This document shows, one piece after another, positions 1 through 8,430 of a DNA stretch of 64,000 nucleotides. The position numbers were made by a program, and so were the translations under genes. The stretch's first letter is position 1; the number at the start of each line of letters is the position of its first letter. Origin of the DNA: Stappia stellulata DSM 5886 (lineage in GTDB: Bacteria; Pseudomonadota; Alphaproteobacteria; Rhizobiales; Stappiaceae); NCBI RefSeq assembly GCF_000423705.1, contig NZ_AUIM01000012.1:186001-250000 (forward strand), written 5' to 3'. The notes under the pieces are model-generated. The model was not told where the DNA came from, did no database searches, and saw only the letters and a program-made list of their open reading frames with translations.

Positions 1-39
1 GAGGTCATCGAAATGGCCGAGGAGCACTCGCGGGTGTAG
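1..39 (+). CDS. 3' end of an unidentified gene (partial)
   Basis: The first twelve codons of the window read E-V-I-E-M-A-E-E-H-S-R-V followed by a TAG stop, in a frame open to the left edge. This looks like the C-terminus of a gene entering from outside. Nothing in twelve residues identifies a family. It would converge on the PleD-like gene on the other strand, with a 15-bp gap. A chance open frame cannot be excluded. Confidence 0.35.
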   Translation, partial: EVIEMAEEHSRV

Positions 40-54
40 CGGACGCCGTGGCGC

Positions 55-1308
55 CTATGAGGCGACGACGCGGTCCCGGCCGGCGGATTTGGCCGCATAA
101 AGCTGGATATCGGCGGCATGAAGGGCATCTTCCAGTGTCTCCGCGCCGCCGTCGTCGAGGCCGATGCTCAAGGTGACGGTTCCGATCCTGCACAGCGATC
201 CGTCGGAGCTTGTCAGGGCGCGCATGCGCAGGCGCAGATCGTCCAGGAAGCGGGCGCAGGCGTCAGGAGCCAGGTCGGGCAGGATGACGCAGAATTCGTC
301 TCCTCCCAGACGGGCGGGGAATGCTTGCGGCGGGCAGCAGTCGGCAAGCGCGCGCCCGAAGGCCTTGATCAGGGCGTCGCCGGCCTCGTGGCCATGGGTG
401 TCGTTCACACTCTTGAAGCGGTCGATATCGATGGAGGCCACCCGCGCGCCAGCGCCCCTGTGGCGGGCCGCGTCGAAGATCCCGCGCCCCTGGGAAAACA
501 GGTGACGCCGGTTGGAGAGGCCGGTGAGCGCATCGCGGTGGGCCATGTCGGCCAGCGCCTGGATCCGGTCGAGCGTGTCGAGGTTTTGCGAGATCCGGAG
601 CATGAATTCTTCCGGAGTGCATGACTTCGGCAGAAAGTCGTTGGCTCCGGACTTGAGGAAGCGGGCGATGATCTCCGGTCCCGCCTGTCCCGACAGGCCG
701 ATCACGGCAAGTTCATGCATGCCGTAACGGGCCCGCAGGTTGCGCAGCAGGTCAAAACCGTCGGTGCTCGGCATGAGGTAGTCGAGCACCACCAGCCGGA
801 GATTGGGAAGCGTGTCGATCAGTGCGAGCGCGGCCGTGTGATCGACCGCCGTGTGGACGTTGAGCTGGTAGAGCCTGAGCCGCCGCGCCACGATCTCCAG
901 GTCGACGCGGCTGTCGTCCACCACCAGCGCATCGATCCTGCGGTTGGCGTAGACGCGCTGCACCAGTGTGGTGACATAGGCAAGGCTGGAGGCATTGTCC
1001 TTCAGGATATAGTCGACCACGCCCTTGGCGAGCAGGGTGTCGCGCAGCCGCTCGTCGAACCGGCCGGAGAACACGATGGTCGGCAGACAGGCCGCCATGG
1101 TGACGTCGACGATTTCGCCGTCTGGCGCATCGGGAAGCGTCAGGTCGACAAGGGCGACATCCAGGGTGATCGCCGGATCCGCGATCACCCGTTCCGCGTC
1201 GGCGCGCGTTGGCACCGAGATCACGTCGAGCCCTGCGGACGTGCTGAGCTGGCGCTTGATCACCCGTTCGAAGAACGGCGTGTCTTCAACAAGGAGAACC
1301 TGTCCCAT
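55..1308 (-). CDS. PleD-like response regulator with GGDEF (diguanylate cyclase) domain
   Basis: This 417-residue protein has two tandem receiver domains (about 4-120 and 130-245) and a C-terminal GGDEF domain (about 255-415), the layout of PleD. Both receivers carry a plausible phospho-acceptor aspartate (VDLTLPD in the first, LDYLMP in the second). The active-site GGDEF motif is intact at residues 335-339, so c-di-GMP synthesis is expected. The RxxD allosteric inhibition site that normally lies five residues before GGDEF is absent; the equivalent residues are PPQA. That suggests an enzyme lacking product inhibition through its own primary I-site. The gene is monocistronic, separated from scoB by a terminator. 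It is a cytoplasmic regulator of motility, development or surface attachment; the specific role is unknown. Confidence 0.9.
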   Translation of the reverse strand: MGQVLLVEDTPFFERVIKRQLSTSAGLDVISVPTRADAERVIADPAITLDVALVDLTLPDAPDGEIVDVTMAACLPTIVFSGRFDERLRDTLLAKGVVDYILKDNASSLAYVTTLVQRVYANRRIDALVVDDSRVDLEIVARRLRLYQLNVHTAVDHTAALALIDTLPNLRLVVLDYLMPSTDGFDLLRNLRARYGMHELAVIGLSGQAGPEIIARFLKSGANDFLPKSCTPEEFMLRISQNLDTLDRIQALADMAHRDALTGLSNRRHLFSQGRGIFDAARHRGAGARVASIDIDRFKSVNDTHGHEAGDALIKAFGRALADCCPPQAFPARLGGDEFCVILPDLAPDACARFLDDLRLRMRALTSSDGSLCRIGTVTLSIGLDDGGAETLEDALHAADIQLYAAKSAGRDRVVAS

Positions 1309-1427
1309 GGCGCATTCTTTCGGTCCTGTGCCGCTCCCGCGACAATGGGAACAATCGTCCTCGAGCGGTTAAGGAAACGTGCATCGGCGGCGGAAGGTTT
1401 CACGACGTGATCGCCGTACAACAGAAA

Positions 1428-1456
1428 ACGGCCGGGCACGCGTTGCGCCCGGCCGT
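1428..1456 (-). terminator. Rho-independent terminator after scoAB
   Basis: A perfect 10-bp inverted repeat (ACGGCCGGGC at 1428-1437 and its complement at 1447-1456) encloses a 9-nt loop. Read on the minus strand it is followed by TTTTC. It lies just downstream of scoB and separates the CoA-transferase operon from the PleD-like gene. Confidence 0.75.
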
Positions 1457-1488
1457 CTGTCGTCGATACAAGACTGTCGGGTGCCGCC

Positions 1489-2124
1489 TCAGGCGGGAAC
1501 CTTGACCTTCGCCTTGGTGTTGGCGAGCACGTCCTCGATGGTGACGTCGGGAGCCAGTTCAACCACGTCCAGGCCGTCGTCGGTGACGTCGAAGACACCG
1601 AAGTTGGTGATGATGCGGTTGACGCATTTCACGCCGGTCAGCGGCAGGGTGCATTCCGGCAGCAGCTTGGGATCGCCGGCCTTGGAGGTGTGATCCATGA
1701 TCACCACAACGCGCTTGACGCCGGCGACCAGATCCATCGCGCCGCCCATGCCCTTGACCATCTTGCCCGGGATCATCCAGTTCGCCAGATCGCCGGTCTC
1801 CGACACTTCCATGGCGCCGAGAATGGCCATGTCGATGTGGCCGCCCCGGATCATCGCGAAGCTGTCGGCGGACGAGAAGAAGCTCGTCTGGGGCAGCTCG
1901 GTGATCGTCTGCTTGCCGGCGTTGATCAGGTCGGGGTCGATCTCGTCCTCGGTCGGGAACGGGCCCATGCCGAGCATGCCGTTTTCCGACTGGAGCGTCA
2001 CGTGGACGCCCTCGGGAATATAGTTGGACACCAGCGTCGGAATGCCGATGCCGAGGTTCACGTAGAAGCCGTCTTCCAGCTCCTGCGCCGCGCGCCGAGC
2101 CATGTCATCGCGAGTCCAGGCCAT
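1489..2124 (-). CDS. scoB: 3-oxoacid CoA-transferase subunit B
   Basis: This 211-residue protein is the beta subunit of a family I CoA-transferase. It moves CoA from succinyl-CoA (or acetyl-CoA) to a 3-oxoacid such as acetoacetate. The catalytic glutamate motif [10 protein letters not shown] is present near residue 47, after the conserved NLGIGIPT segment. Length is normal for a separate beta subunit. It lies 20 bp downstream of the alpha subunit on the same strand, so the two are one operon. In an organism with phasins, acetoacetate activation fits ketone-body or polyhydroxybutyrate breakdown. The substrate could instead be 3-oxoadipate (PcaJ-like), but no protocatechuate genes are nearby. 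Confidence 0.9.
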   Translation of the reverse strand: MAWTRDDMARRAAQELEDGFYVNLGIGIPTLVSNYIPEGVHVTLQSENGMLGMGPFPTEDEIDPDLINAGKQTITELPQTSFFSSADSFAMIRGGHIDMAILGAMEVSETGDLANWMIPGKMVKGMGGAMDLVAGVKRVVVIMDHTSKAGDPKLLPECTLPLTGVKCVNRIITNFGVFDVTDDGLDVVELAPDVTIEDVLANTKAKVKVPA

Positions 2125-2144
2125 GTCTGTTCTCCTTCGTTTTC

Positions 2145-2840
2145 TCAGGCTGAGCGCACGGTGCGCTTTTCGATGCGCTTCTCGTGGGTGCCCACGATGA
2201 TGCGGTCAACGAAAATGCCCGGCGTGTCGATGTGGTCGGGGTTGAGTTCGCCGATCTCGACGACTTCCTCGACCTCCACGACCGTGATCTTGCCGGCGGT
2301 GGCCATCTCGGGATTGAAGTTGCGGGCGGTCTTGCGGAAGACGAGGTTGCCTTCCTTGTCCGCCTTCCAGGCCTTGATCAGCGAGAGGTCGGCAACCAGG
2401 CCGGTCTCAAGGATGTAGGTCTCGCCGTTGAAGTCCTTGTGTTCCTTGCCTTCGGCAATCAGCGTGCCGACACCGGTCTTGGTGTAGAAACCGGGGATGC
2501 CGGCGCCGCCGGCGCGGCAACGCTCCGCCAGAGTGCCCTGCGGGTTGAACTCCAGCTCGAGCTCTCCGTTCAGGTACTGGCGCTCGAATGTTGCATTCTC
2601 GCCGACGTAGGAGGAGATCATCTTCTTGATCTGACGGGTCTGCAGGAGAAGCCCGAGGCCGAAGTCGTCGACGCCGGCGTTGTTGGAGATCGCGGTGATT
2701 TCCTTCGCGCCATTGTCCCGCAGCGCGACAATCAGGTTCTCGGGAATGCCGCACAGGCCGAAACCGCCGGCCATGATCGTCATTCCGTCGAAAGTTACGC
2801 CCTCAAGCGCGGAAGCCGCGTCGGGGTAGATCTTATTCAT
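2145..2840 (-). CDS. scoA: 3-oxoacid CoA-transferase subunit A
   Basis: This is the alpha subunit of the family I CoA-transferase, 231 residues. The glycine-rich CoA-binding segment [12 protein letters not shown] sits near residue 25, and the typical NPQGTLAER motif follows in the middle. The start is placed at the ATG at 2840 because GGAGAT precedes it at good spacing and the protein then begins MNKIYPDAA as in homologues. A longer open frame to 2942 lacks family similarity. It is the first gene of the scoAB operon. Confidence 0.9.
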   Translation of the reverse strand: MNKIYPDAASALEGVTFDGMTIMAGGFGLCGIPENLIVALRDNGAKEITAISNNAGVDDFGLGLLLQTRQIKKMISSYVGENATFERQYLNGELELEFNPQGTLAERCRAGGAGIPGFYTKTGVGTLIAEGKEHKDFNGETYILETGLVADLSLIKAWKADKEGNLVFRKTARNFNPEMATAGKITVVEVEEVVEIGELNPDHIDTPGIFVDRIIVGTHEKRIEKRTVRSA

Positions 2841-3077
2841 AGGGATCTCCTTGCATCGGATGAATGCCGGGCGTTCGTCCCAACATGAACCGCTCGTCAG
2901 GGGCTTGTGATAACGCCAGAGGCCGCGCACCTCAAGCGCCAAGCGCAGACCGTCCGGTTCCGGACGCCGTCGACGCGGCTTTCGCCTTGAATCATCGCAC
3001 GATAGAGCCTATTCCCGCACCAGGGGTCGTGCAGCGCGCTCGACGCTCGCCCCCCGCCGGCACAATCGGATCAGGAC

Positions 3078-4829
3078 ATGAAACGTCTTCTCGCGTCACT
3101 CGCTGCGGTGCTTGTGCTGGGTGCGGTCCTGGTCAGCGCCCCGGCGTTTCTGATTTCCACAGACGCTGCGCGTGCGCGTATAGAAGCGGAGCTTTCCGCC
3201 TGGTTCGGCGCGCAGGTGCGTGTCGGCGCACCGCCGCGGGTGGCTGTTTTGCCGCGTCTCAGTCTTGCGCTCGACGACGTCAGCCTGCGGGGAGAGGGCT
3301 GGAGCCTGACGGATGCGAGCCTGAGGGCGCGCCTCGATCTGTCCGCGCTTCTGGGCGGAACCACCCGTCTTGCCTCGCTCGTCATTGAAAACCCGCAAAT
3401 CCGCATCGCTGTGCCGTCGGAAGCGCGCCCCCAGGCGGCGATGGCGGCCGGTCGCGCGTTGCAACGTATCTTGCGTCATCCGCTCACCGTTTCGAATGGC
3501 GTTTTGCGAATCGGCGAGGCAAGCGACCCGCTCTTGCGCGAGATCGCGCTGCGGCTTGCCTCGGACGGAGACGGCGCGAGTGTTCGTGGCGCCTTCCTGT
3601 TCGCCGACCAGCGGGTCGAGGCCTCCCTGGCGCTGGCAGACACCGCGGTGCTTGCCGGGCAGGGTGCCGGCAGCGTGGTCGCAAGTCTTGCCTCGTCGCT
3701 GGCCACGCTGCGCGTCGATGCCATGGCGGGCAAGGGCGGCGCGTCGCACCTCTCGGGAAGTTTCGACCTGTCCACAAGCGATCTGCGCGGCCTGCTGGAG
3801 CGGTTCGGTCATGCGCCGGTCGGTGACGCCGCCCTCGGGGTCGCGCGCGTGTCGGGAACCGGATCCGCCTCGCTCTCCGCGCTCGAACTCGATACGGCGC
3901 GGGTCGAGCTCGACGGCAATTCCGGCGAGGGGCGCCTGGCGTTGTACGACGGCCACGAGCACCCCCGGCTCGAAGGCACGCTGGCCTTCGAGCGGCTCGA
4001 TCTGTCCGCCTATCTGCCGGAAGTCCAGGGCGTCGCGCCGGACCCGGACGCGCCGGGGCCGGACTGGCACCGCGTGCCGCTCTATCGGCTGTTGTCGCGC
4101 ATGGATATCGATTTGCGTCTCTCGACCGCGCGTCTGGTCGCGGGAGAGCTGGAAACCGGTCCGAGTGCCGTGTCGCTGTTGCTGCGCGACGGTGACCTGT
4201 CGGTCAACCTGAGCGAGACGCAAGTGGCCGGCGGAACGGGGACGCTGACCGTGCGGGCCCGGCCCGAGACGGAAAGCGGCTATGCCGCGAGCGCGATGCT
4301 CATCGGCGAGGATCTGGCCCTCGCGGAAGTCGCCCTGCCCGAAGACGGCCCGCAGTTCGCGGCCGGCAGGGTGCGCGTCCGCATGGACGTGACCGCCCGC
4401 GGCGCGACGCTGGCGCATCTTGCCCGGAGCTATCGCGCGGCCATTGCCGCGGATGCGAAAGACATCGAGATCCAAGGCGGCGATCTCGATAGGACGATGG
4501 ACAGCCTTCTCGCGGGCGAGACCGCGCAGGAGGCCGGCAGCGTGTCACGTTTCGATACGGTTGCCGCGCGGCTCGAGCTGGATGCCGAAGCCTTGCGTGT
4601 GAGCGAATTCGATGCGCGAACACCCCGTCACCGGCTGGTCCTTTCGGGCCGGATCGCACGTGCCGACAGCGGGGTTGCGCTGCGTGGATCGGTCGGCCAG
4701 CGCCGAGACGACCCGGCAGACGCGACCGCGCCGCCGGCGAAGACGATGCCGGTCCTTGTGCGCGGCACGCTCATGGCCCCGCGCCTTCTGCCCGACATGA
4801 CCGGTCTGAAGGGCCCGCCGGACCGCTAG
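3078..4829 (+). CDS. AsmA family protein
   Basis: This 583-residue protein has an N-terminal membrane anchor (about 5-25) followed by the AsmA N-terminal pattern, in which a short helix (TDAARARIEAEL) leads into 'G..V.V...P.V.VLPRLSLALDDV'. AsmA-like proteins are bitopic inner-membrane proteins with a periplasmic beta-rich groove. Larger relatives (TamB, YhdP) carry phospholipids to the outer membrane, so an envelope role is likely. The gene stands alone, divergent from scoA across a 237-bp gap. Codon use is native and high in G+C. Confidence 0.8.
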   Translation: MKRLLASLAAVLVLGAVLVSAPAFLISTDAARARIEAELSAWFGAQVRVGAPPRVAVLPRLSLALDDVSLRGEGWSLTDASLRARLDLSALLGGTTRLASLVIENPQIRIAVPSEARPQAAMAAGRALQRILRHPLTVSNGVLRIGEASDPLLREIALRLASDGDGASVRGAFLFADQRVEASLALADTAVLAGQGAGSVVASLASSLATLRVDAMAGKGGASHLSGSFDLSTSDLRGLLERFGHAPVGDAALGVARVSGTGSASLSALELDTARVELDGNSGEGRLALYDGHEHPRLEGTLAFERLDLSAYLPEVQGVAPDPDAPGPDWHRVPLYRLLSRMDIDLRLSTARLVAGELETGPSAVSLLLRDGDLSVNLSETQVAGGTGTLTVRARPETESGYAASAMLIGEDLALAEVALPEDGPQFAAGRVRVRMDVTARGATLAHLARSYRAAIAADAKDIEIQGGDLDRTMDSLLAGETAQEAGSVSRFDTVAARLELDAEALRVSEFDARTPRHRLVLSGRIARADSGVALRGSVGQRRDDPADATAPPAKTMPVLVRGTLMAPRLLPDMTGLKGPPDR

Positions 4830-4924
4830 GGAATGGCCCGTCGTCCGGTTGACGGCATGGCTTCGCGTGGCCCGCCGGCTCGTGTATGAAAGAGCTGTAA
4901 GCTCAAGGGCCGGGGGCGGATTTC

Positions 4925-5167
4925 TTGCTGCGAATGCTGTCGACACTGTTGAAGATCGGGCTTGCCTCGCTCCTGACCGGCGCGGTGCTGGCCGAATTCG
5001 ACGTGTCCGCGCAGGATCTTCTGGCGCAAGCCGGCCTCACACCGCAGGACATCGCCGATTTCGCCGTGCGGACCTACCGGTGGGCTTTGCCGAACATCAT
5101 TCTCGGTTCGCTGATCGTTGTGCCTGTCTGGCTGGTGGTCTACCTGTTCCGGCCGCCGCGCGGCTAG
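4925..5167 (+). CDS. Small two-helix membrane protein (DUF6460-like)
   Basis: This is an 80-residue protein with an N-terminal hydrophobic helix (about 5-22) and a second near the C-terminus (about 57-74), joined by an acidic linker with the motif F.V..YRW. It resembles a small conserved membrane family of Hyphomicrobiales that I recall as DUF6460; function is unknown. The start shown is TTG, preceded by a GGGGGCGG purine block. An ATG three codons downstream (4934) is an alternative. The gene converges on the polyamine permease gene. Confidence 0.6.
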   Translation: MLRMLSTLLKIGLASLLTGAVLAEFDVSAQDLLAQAGLTPQDIADFAVRTYRWALPNIILGSLIVVPVWLVVYLFRPPRG

Positions 5168-5181
5168 GCCCGGGCCGTCCC

Positions 5182-6003
5182 TCAGGCCTGTGCCTCGGCC
5201 TGGCGCATGTCGCGTTCCTTCAGCACTTCCTGGCGCTTGGTGACGATTGAGGCGGTGACGACGATCACCGTCACCAGCCCGACCAAAATGGTACAGACCG
5301 CATTGATTTCCGGTGTCACGCCAAGGCGTACCTGCGAATAGATCTTCATCGGCAGGGTGGTGGCTTCCGGCCCCGTGGTGAAACTTGCGATCACCAGATC
5401 GTCGAGCGAGAGGGTGAAGGCCAGCATCCATCCGGCGATGACGCCGGGCAGGATGATCGGCAGTGTCACGGAGAAGAAGGTGCGCAGTGGCGGGCACCCC
5501 AGATCCTGGGCCGCTTCCTCCAGCGCCCGGTCGAAGCCGGCGAGCCGCGACTGCACCACCACGGCGACGTAGCACATGGCAAAGGTCGTATGCGCGATCA
5601 TGATGGTCCAGAAGCCGCGGGCCTGGTCGACGGCGACGAAGAGCAACAGCAGCGACAGGCCGAGGATCACCTCCGGCATGACCAGCGGTGCGTAGACCAT
5701 GCCCGAAAACAGGGTTCGCCCGACAAAGCGGCCGGAGCGTGCCAGCACGATGGCGGCGAGCGTGCCGAGCGCCGTGGCAAGCGTCGCGGAGAAGAAGGCC
5801 ACACGCACCGTCACCCAGGCGGCGTCGAGGAGCTGCTGGTTGGAGAGCAGTTCTACATACCACTTGGTGGAAAAGCCGCCCCAGACCGTGACCAGTCGGG
5901 ATTCGTTGAACGAATAGATCACCAGAAGGACGATCGGCAGGTACAGGAAGGCGAATCCGAGCACCAGCGACGTCACGTTGAACCAGCTTGCCCCCTTGCG
6001 CAT
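5182..6003 (-). CDS. potI: Spermidine/putrescine ABC transporter permease (PotI/PotC-like)
   Basis: This 273-residue inner-membrane permease has six predicted helices. The EAA cytoplasmic loop is visible as 'EEAAQDLGCPPLRTFFSVTLPIILPGVIAGWML' in outline near residues 165-195. It pairs with PotH to form the channel energised by PotG. It is the last gene of the minus-strand puuA-potFGHI cluster, 31 bp after potH, with a GGAGGG ribosome binding site before the ATG at 6003. Putrescine or spermidine specificity is inferred from the neighbouring PotF-like binding protein and polyamine catabolic genes. Confidence 0.9.
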   Translation of the reverse strand: MRKGASWFNVTSLVLGFAFLYLPIVLLVIYSFNESRLVTVWGGFSTKWYVELLSNQQLLDAAWVTVRVAFFSATLATALGTLAAIVLARSGRFVGRTLFSGMVYAPLVMPEVILGLSLLLLFVAVDQARGFWTIMIAHTTFAMCYVAVVVQSRLAGFDRALEEAAQDLGCPPLRTFFSVTLPIILPGVIAGWMLAFTLSLDDLVIASFTTGPEATTLPMKIYSQVRLGVTPEINAVCTILVGLVTVIVVTASIVTKRQEVLKERDMRQAEAQA

Positions 6004-6034
6004 CAGCGCGGCCCTCCGGGTGTCGCGTTGCCGC

Positions 6035-7006
6035 TCATTGGCTCTTCTCCATGGCCTTTTGCTGCTGGTTCTGGAACAGCACGATCGGCACCACCAGAAT
6101 GAGCAGCAGGATCACGGCAACAGCGGAGGAGACCGGCCAGTCGCGATTGGTGAAGAATTCCGTCCACAGGGTCTTGCCGATCATCAGCGTGTCCGAGCCG
6201 CCGAGCAGGTCGGGAATGACGAACTCGCCGACGGCGGGAATGAAGACGAGGAAGCATCCCGCGATGATGCCGGGCATGGAGAGCGGGACGGTGATGGTCC
6301 AGAAGGTGCGCCACGGCGGACAGCCCAGGTCGCCTGCCGCTTCCAGCAGGCTGATGTCGAGTTTTTCCAGGTTGGCGTAAAGCGGCAGAACCAGGAACGG
6401 CAGGTACGAATAGACGATGCCGATGTAGACGGCGATATTGGTGTTGAGGATCGTCAGCGGTTGGTCGATCACGCCGATCCACAGCAGCGCCTGGTTCAGC
6501 AGGCCCTCGTTCTTCAGGATACCGATCCAGGCGTAGACGCGGATCAGGAAGCTCGTCCAGAACGGAAGGATCACCAGCATCAGCAGGGTCGCGCGCCATT
6601 CCCTGGGCGCGCGCGCCATGCCGTAGGCGATCGGATAGCCGATGATCAGCGTGATCAGCGTCGAGGTCGCGGCGATCTTCACGCTGGAGAGATAGGATTT
6701 CCAGTAGAGGTCGTCCTGGGTCAGCCAGATGTAGTTTTCCAGGGAAAACGCCCCGACCGCGTCCACCACGTTGGACCAGCCCTCAGCCAGGTCGATGGTC
6801 GGAAGATAGGGCGGGATCGCGACGGCGATTTCCGACAGGGAAATCTTGAAGACGATGAAGAAGGGCGCGAGGAAGAAGACGATCAGCCAGGCGTAGGGAA
6901 GGGCGATCAGGAGCCACCCGCCGGCGCTGCGCCTTCGACGGGGCGGGCGCGGAATGTCGCTGCCGGCTGCGGTGGTTGCGACTGACGTCCTGTCCACGCT
7001 TGTCAT
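6035..7006 (-). CDS. potH: Spermidine/putrescine ABC transporter permease (PotH/PotB-like)
   Basis: This permease has 323 residues. A proline- and arginine-rich cytoplasmic N-terminus (about 1-30) precedes the first membrane helix, and the EAA loop (LEAAGDLGCPPWRTFWTITVP) lies near residue 225. The family's long periplasmic stretch follows helix 1. It sits between potG and potI on the same strand at operonic spacing and should form the heterodimeric channel with PotI. Confidence 0.9.
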   Translation of the reverse strand: MTSVDRTSVATTAAGSDIPRPPRRRRSAGGWLLIALPYAWLIVFFLAPFFIVFKISLSEIAVAIPPYLPTIDLAEGWSNVVDAVGAFSLENYIWLTQDDLYWKSYLSSVKIAATSTLITLIIGYPIAYGMARAPREWRATLLMLVILPFWTSFLIRVYAWIGILKNEGLLNQALLWIGVIDQPLTILNTNIAVYIGIVYSYLPFLVLPLYANLEKLDISLLEAAGDLGCPPWRTFWTITVPLSMPGIIAGCFLVFIPAVGEFVIPDLLGGSDTLMIGKTLWTEFFTNRDWPVSSAVAVILLLILVVPIVLFQNQQQKAMEKSQ

Positions 7007-7055
7007 CTGCCGGTCCCTTCGTTCGAAAATGCGCCGGACGTCGCCATGGTGCGGG

Positions 7056-8204
7056 TCATCGGGTCAGAACGACGCCGGCGTCGCGGTCCCAGGAGAGCCA
7101 GACCTTGTCCTCCCAGCTCATCGGGCGTTCCACCACGCGCGAGCGGTTGGCGACCGTCGCGCGCACCGTTTCCTCCTCGGCGATATGCGTGTGGTAGATC
7201 GAGACATCGCCGAGATAGCCGATGTCCCAGACCTCGCCGGTGAGCCGGTTTGCAGGACCCTCCGGTTCATCGAAGGAAATCCGCACCTTTTCCGGGCGGA
7301 TCGCGAACCACACCGTCTCGCCGATGCCGGCCTCGACCGATTGCGCAACCTCGATGGCGCAATCGAACAGCGGCGCGTGCAGCTTCGTCATTTCGCCGTT
7401 GCGCGCCACGACCTTGCATTCCATGAGGTTGATATCGCCGATGAAATCCGCGACGAAACGCGAGTTCGGCACCTCGTAGATCTCCGAGGGCGTCGCGATC
7501 TGCACGATCCGGCCCTTATCCATCACCGCGATGCGGTCGGCCATGGTCATGGCCTCTTCCTGATCGTGGGTGACGATCACGAAGGTCATGCCGAGGTCCT
7601 GTTGCAGGTCGGTGAGTTCGAACTGTGTTTCCTCGCGCAGCTTGCGGTCGAGCGCGCCGAGCGGTTCGTCGAGGAGCAGCACCTTCGGTTTCTTGGCGAG
7701 CGAGCGGGCCAGCGCCACGCGCTGGCGCTGGCCGCCGGAAAGCTGGTGCGGCTTGCGTTTGGCGAAGTCCTGGAGCTTGACGAGCGAGAGCATTTCCTCG
7801 ACACGGCCGGCGATCTCGGCTCTCGGCATGCCTTCCTGCTTGAGGCCGAAGGCGACGTTCGCCTCCACGCTCATATGCGGAAACAGCGCATAGGACTGGA
7901 ACATCATGTTGACCGGGCGCCGATGCGGCGGGACGCCGGCCAGGTTCTGCCCGTCGAGAAAGATCTCGCCCGCGTTGGGGGTCTCGAAACCGGCGAGCAT
8001 GCGCATCATCGTGGTCTTGCCGCAGCCCGAGCCACCGAGAAGGGCGAAGAACTCGCGCTCGTGGATCTTCAGGCTGAGGTTGTCGACGGCGGTGAAGTCG
8101 CCGAATTTCTTGGTGACGTTGCGGAATTCGATATAGGGCCGGGCCTGGGGATCGTCCCAGGGTGCGAAGTCGCGGCGGATCGGTCCGATCGGTTTCTTGG
8201 CCAA
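7056..8204 (-). CDS. potG: Polyamine ABC transporter ATP-binding protein (PotG/PotA-like)
   Basis: This ATPase of about 382 residues carries Walker A (GGSGCGKTT), the ABC signature (LSGGQRQRVALARSL), Walker B (VLLLDEPLGALD) and the switch histidine (VTHD). A C-terminal TOBE regulatory domain begins near residue 290. The start is set at the TTG at 8204 because GGGAGGGG lies at correct spacing; a TTG at 8210 is too close to that element. The gene follows potF across a 226-bp gap filled by two large hairpins, which probably lower ATPase expression relative to the binding protein. Confidence 0.9.
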   Translation of the reverse strand: MAKKPIGPIRRDFAPWDDPQARPYIEFRNVTKKFGDFTAVDNLSLKIHEREFFALLGGSGCGKTTMMRMLAGFETPNAGEIFLDGQNLAGVPPHRRPVNMMFQSYALFPHMSVEANVAFGLKQEGMPRAEIAGRVEEMLSLVKLQDFAKRKPHQLSGGQRQRVALARSLAKKPKVLLLDEPLGALDRKLREETQFELTDLQQDLGMTFVIVTHDQEEAMTMADRIAVMDKGRIVQIATPSEIYEVPNSRFVADFIGDINLMECKVVARNGEMTKLHAPLFDCAIEVAQSVEAGIGETVWFAIRPEKVRISFDEPEGPANRLTGEVWDIGYLGDVSIYHTHIAEEETVRATVANRSRVVERPMSWEDKVWLSWDRDAGVVLTR

Positions 8205-8220
8205 GCTCAACCCCTCCCGA

Positions 8221-8293
8221 GTGGAGCGAATTTGACATTTGAACCCCGTTGGTGGCGAGGCTCCCGCTCAAATGTCAAATTCAACGGCTCCAC
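8221..8293. repeat. Large imperfect inverted repeat (hairpin 1) between potF and potG
   Basis: A 14-bp arm AATTTGACATTTGA (8229-8242) is perfectly complemented at 8268-8281. An outer 7-bp arm GTGGAGC (8221-8227) is complemented at 8287-8293, separated from the inner stem by an asymmetric bulge. The loop is 25 nt. It lies inside the potF-potG transcript just before the potG ribosome binding site. Confidence 0.85.
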
Positions 8294-8310
8294 GAAAGCC
8301 ATGTATTTAT

Positions 8311-8386
8311 CTGGTGGTTCTTTTGATCCCGACATTTGCTGCGAGGGTGCCCCAAGGGGAGGCAAATGTCGCAATAGAACCACCAG
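8311..8386. repeat. Large imperfect inverted repeat (hairpin 2) between potF and potG
   Basis: An outer 11-bp arm CTGGTGGTTCT (8311-8321, complement at 8376-8386) and an inner 10-bp arm CGACATTTGC (8330-8339, complement at 8362-8371) form a long interrupted stem. It shares the octamer GACATTTG with hairpin 1, 17 bp away. It lies 45 bp downstream of the potF stop codon, a good position to protect the potF message from 3' decay. Confidence 0.85.
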
Positions 8387-8430
8387 CGGACGTCGTCGGG
8401 AGGCCCGTGGTCCGGGCCTCCCGCACACAC

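Noticed and set aside
3096-4475. Long open frame (459 codons) on the minus strand opposite the AsmA gene
   Set aside because: It is rich in R, G, A and Q with no domain pattern, and it lies antisense to a protein with a clear membrane anchor and AsmA motifs. High-G+C genes routinely leave the opposite strand open.
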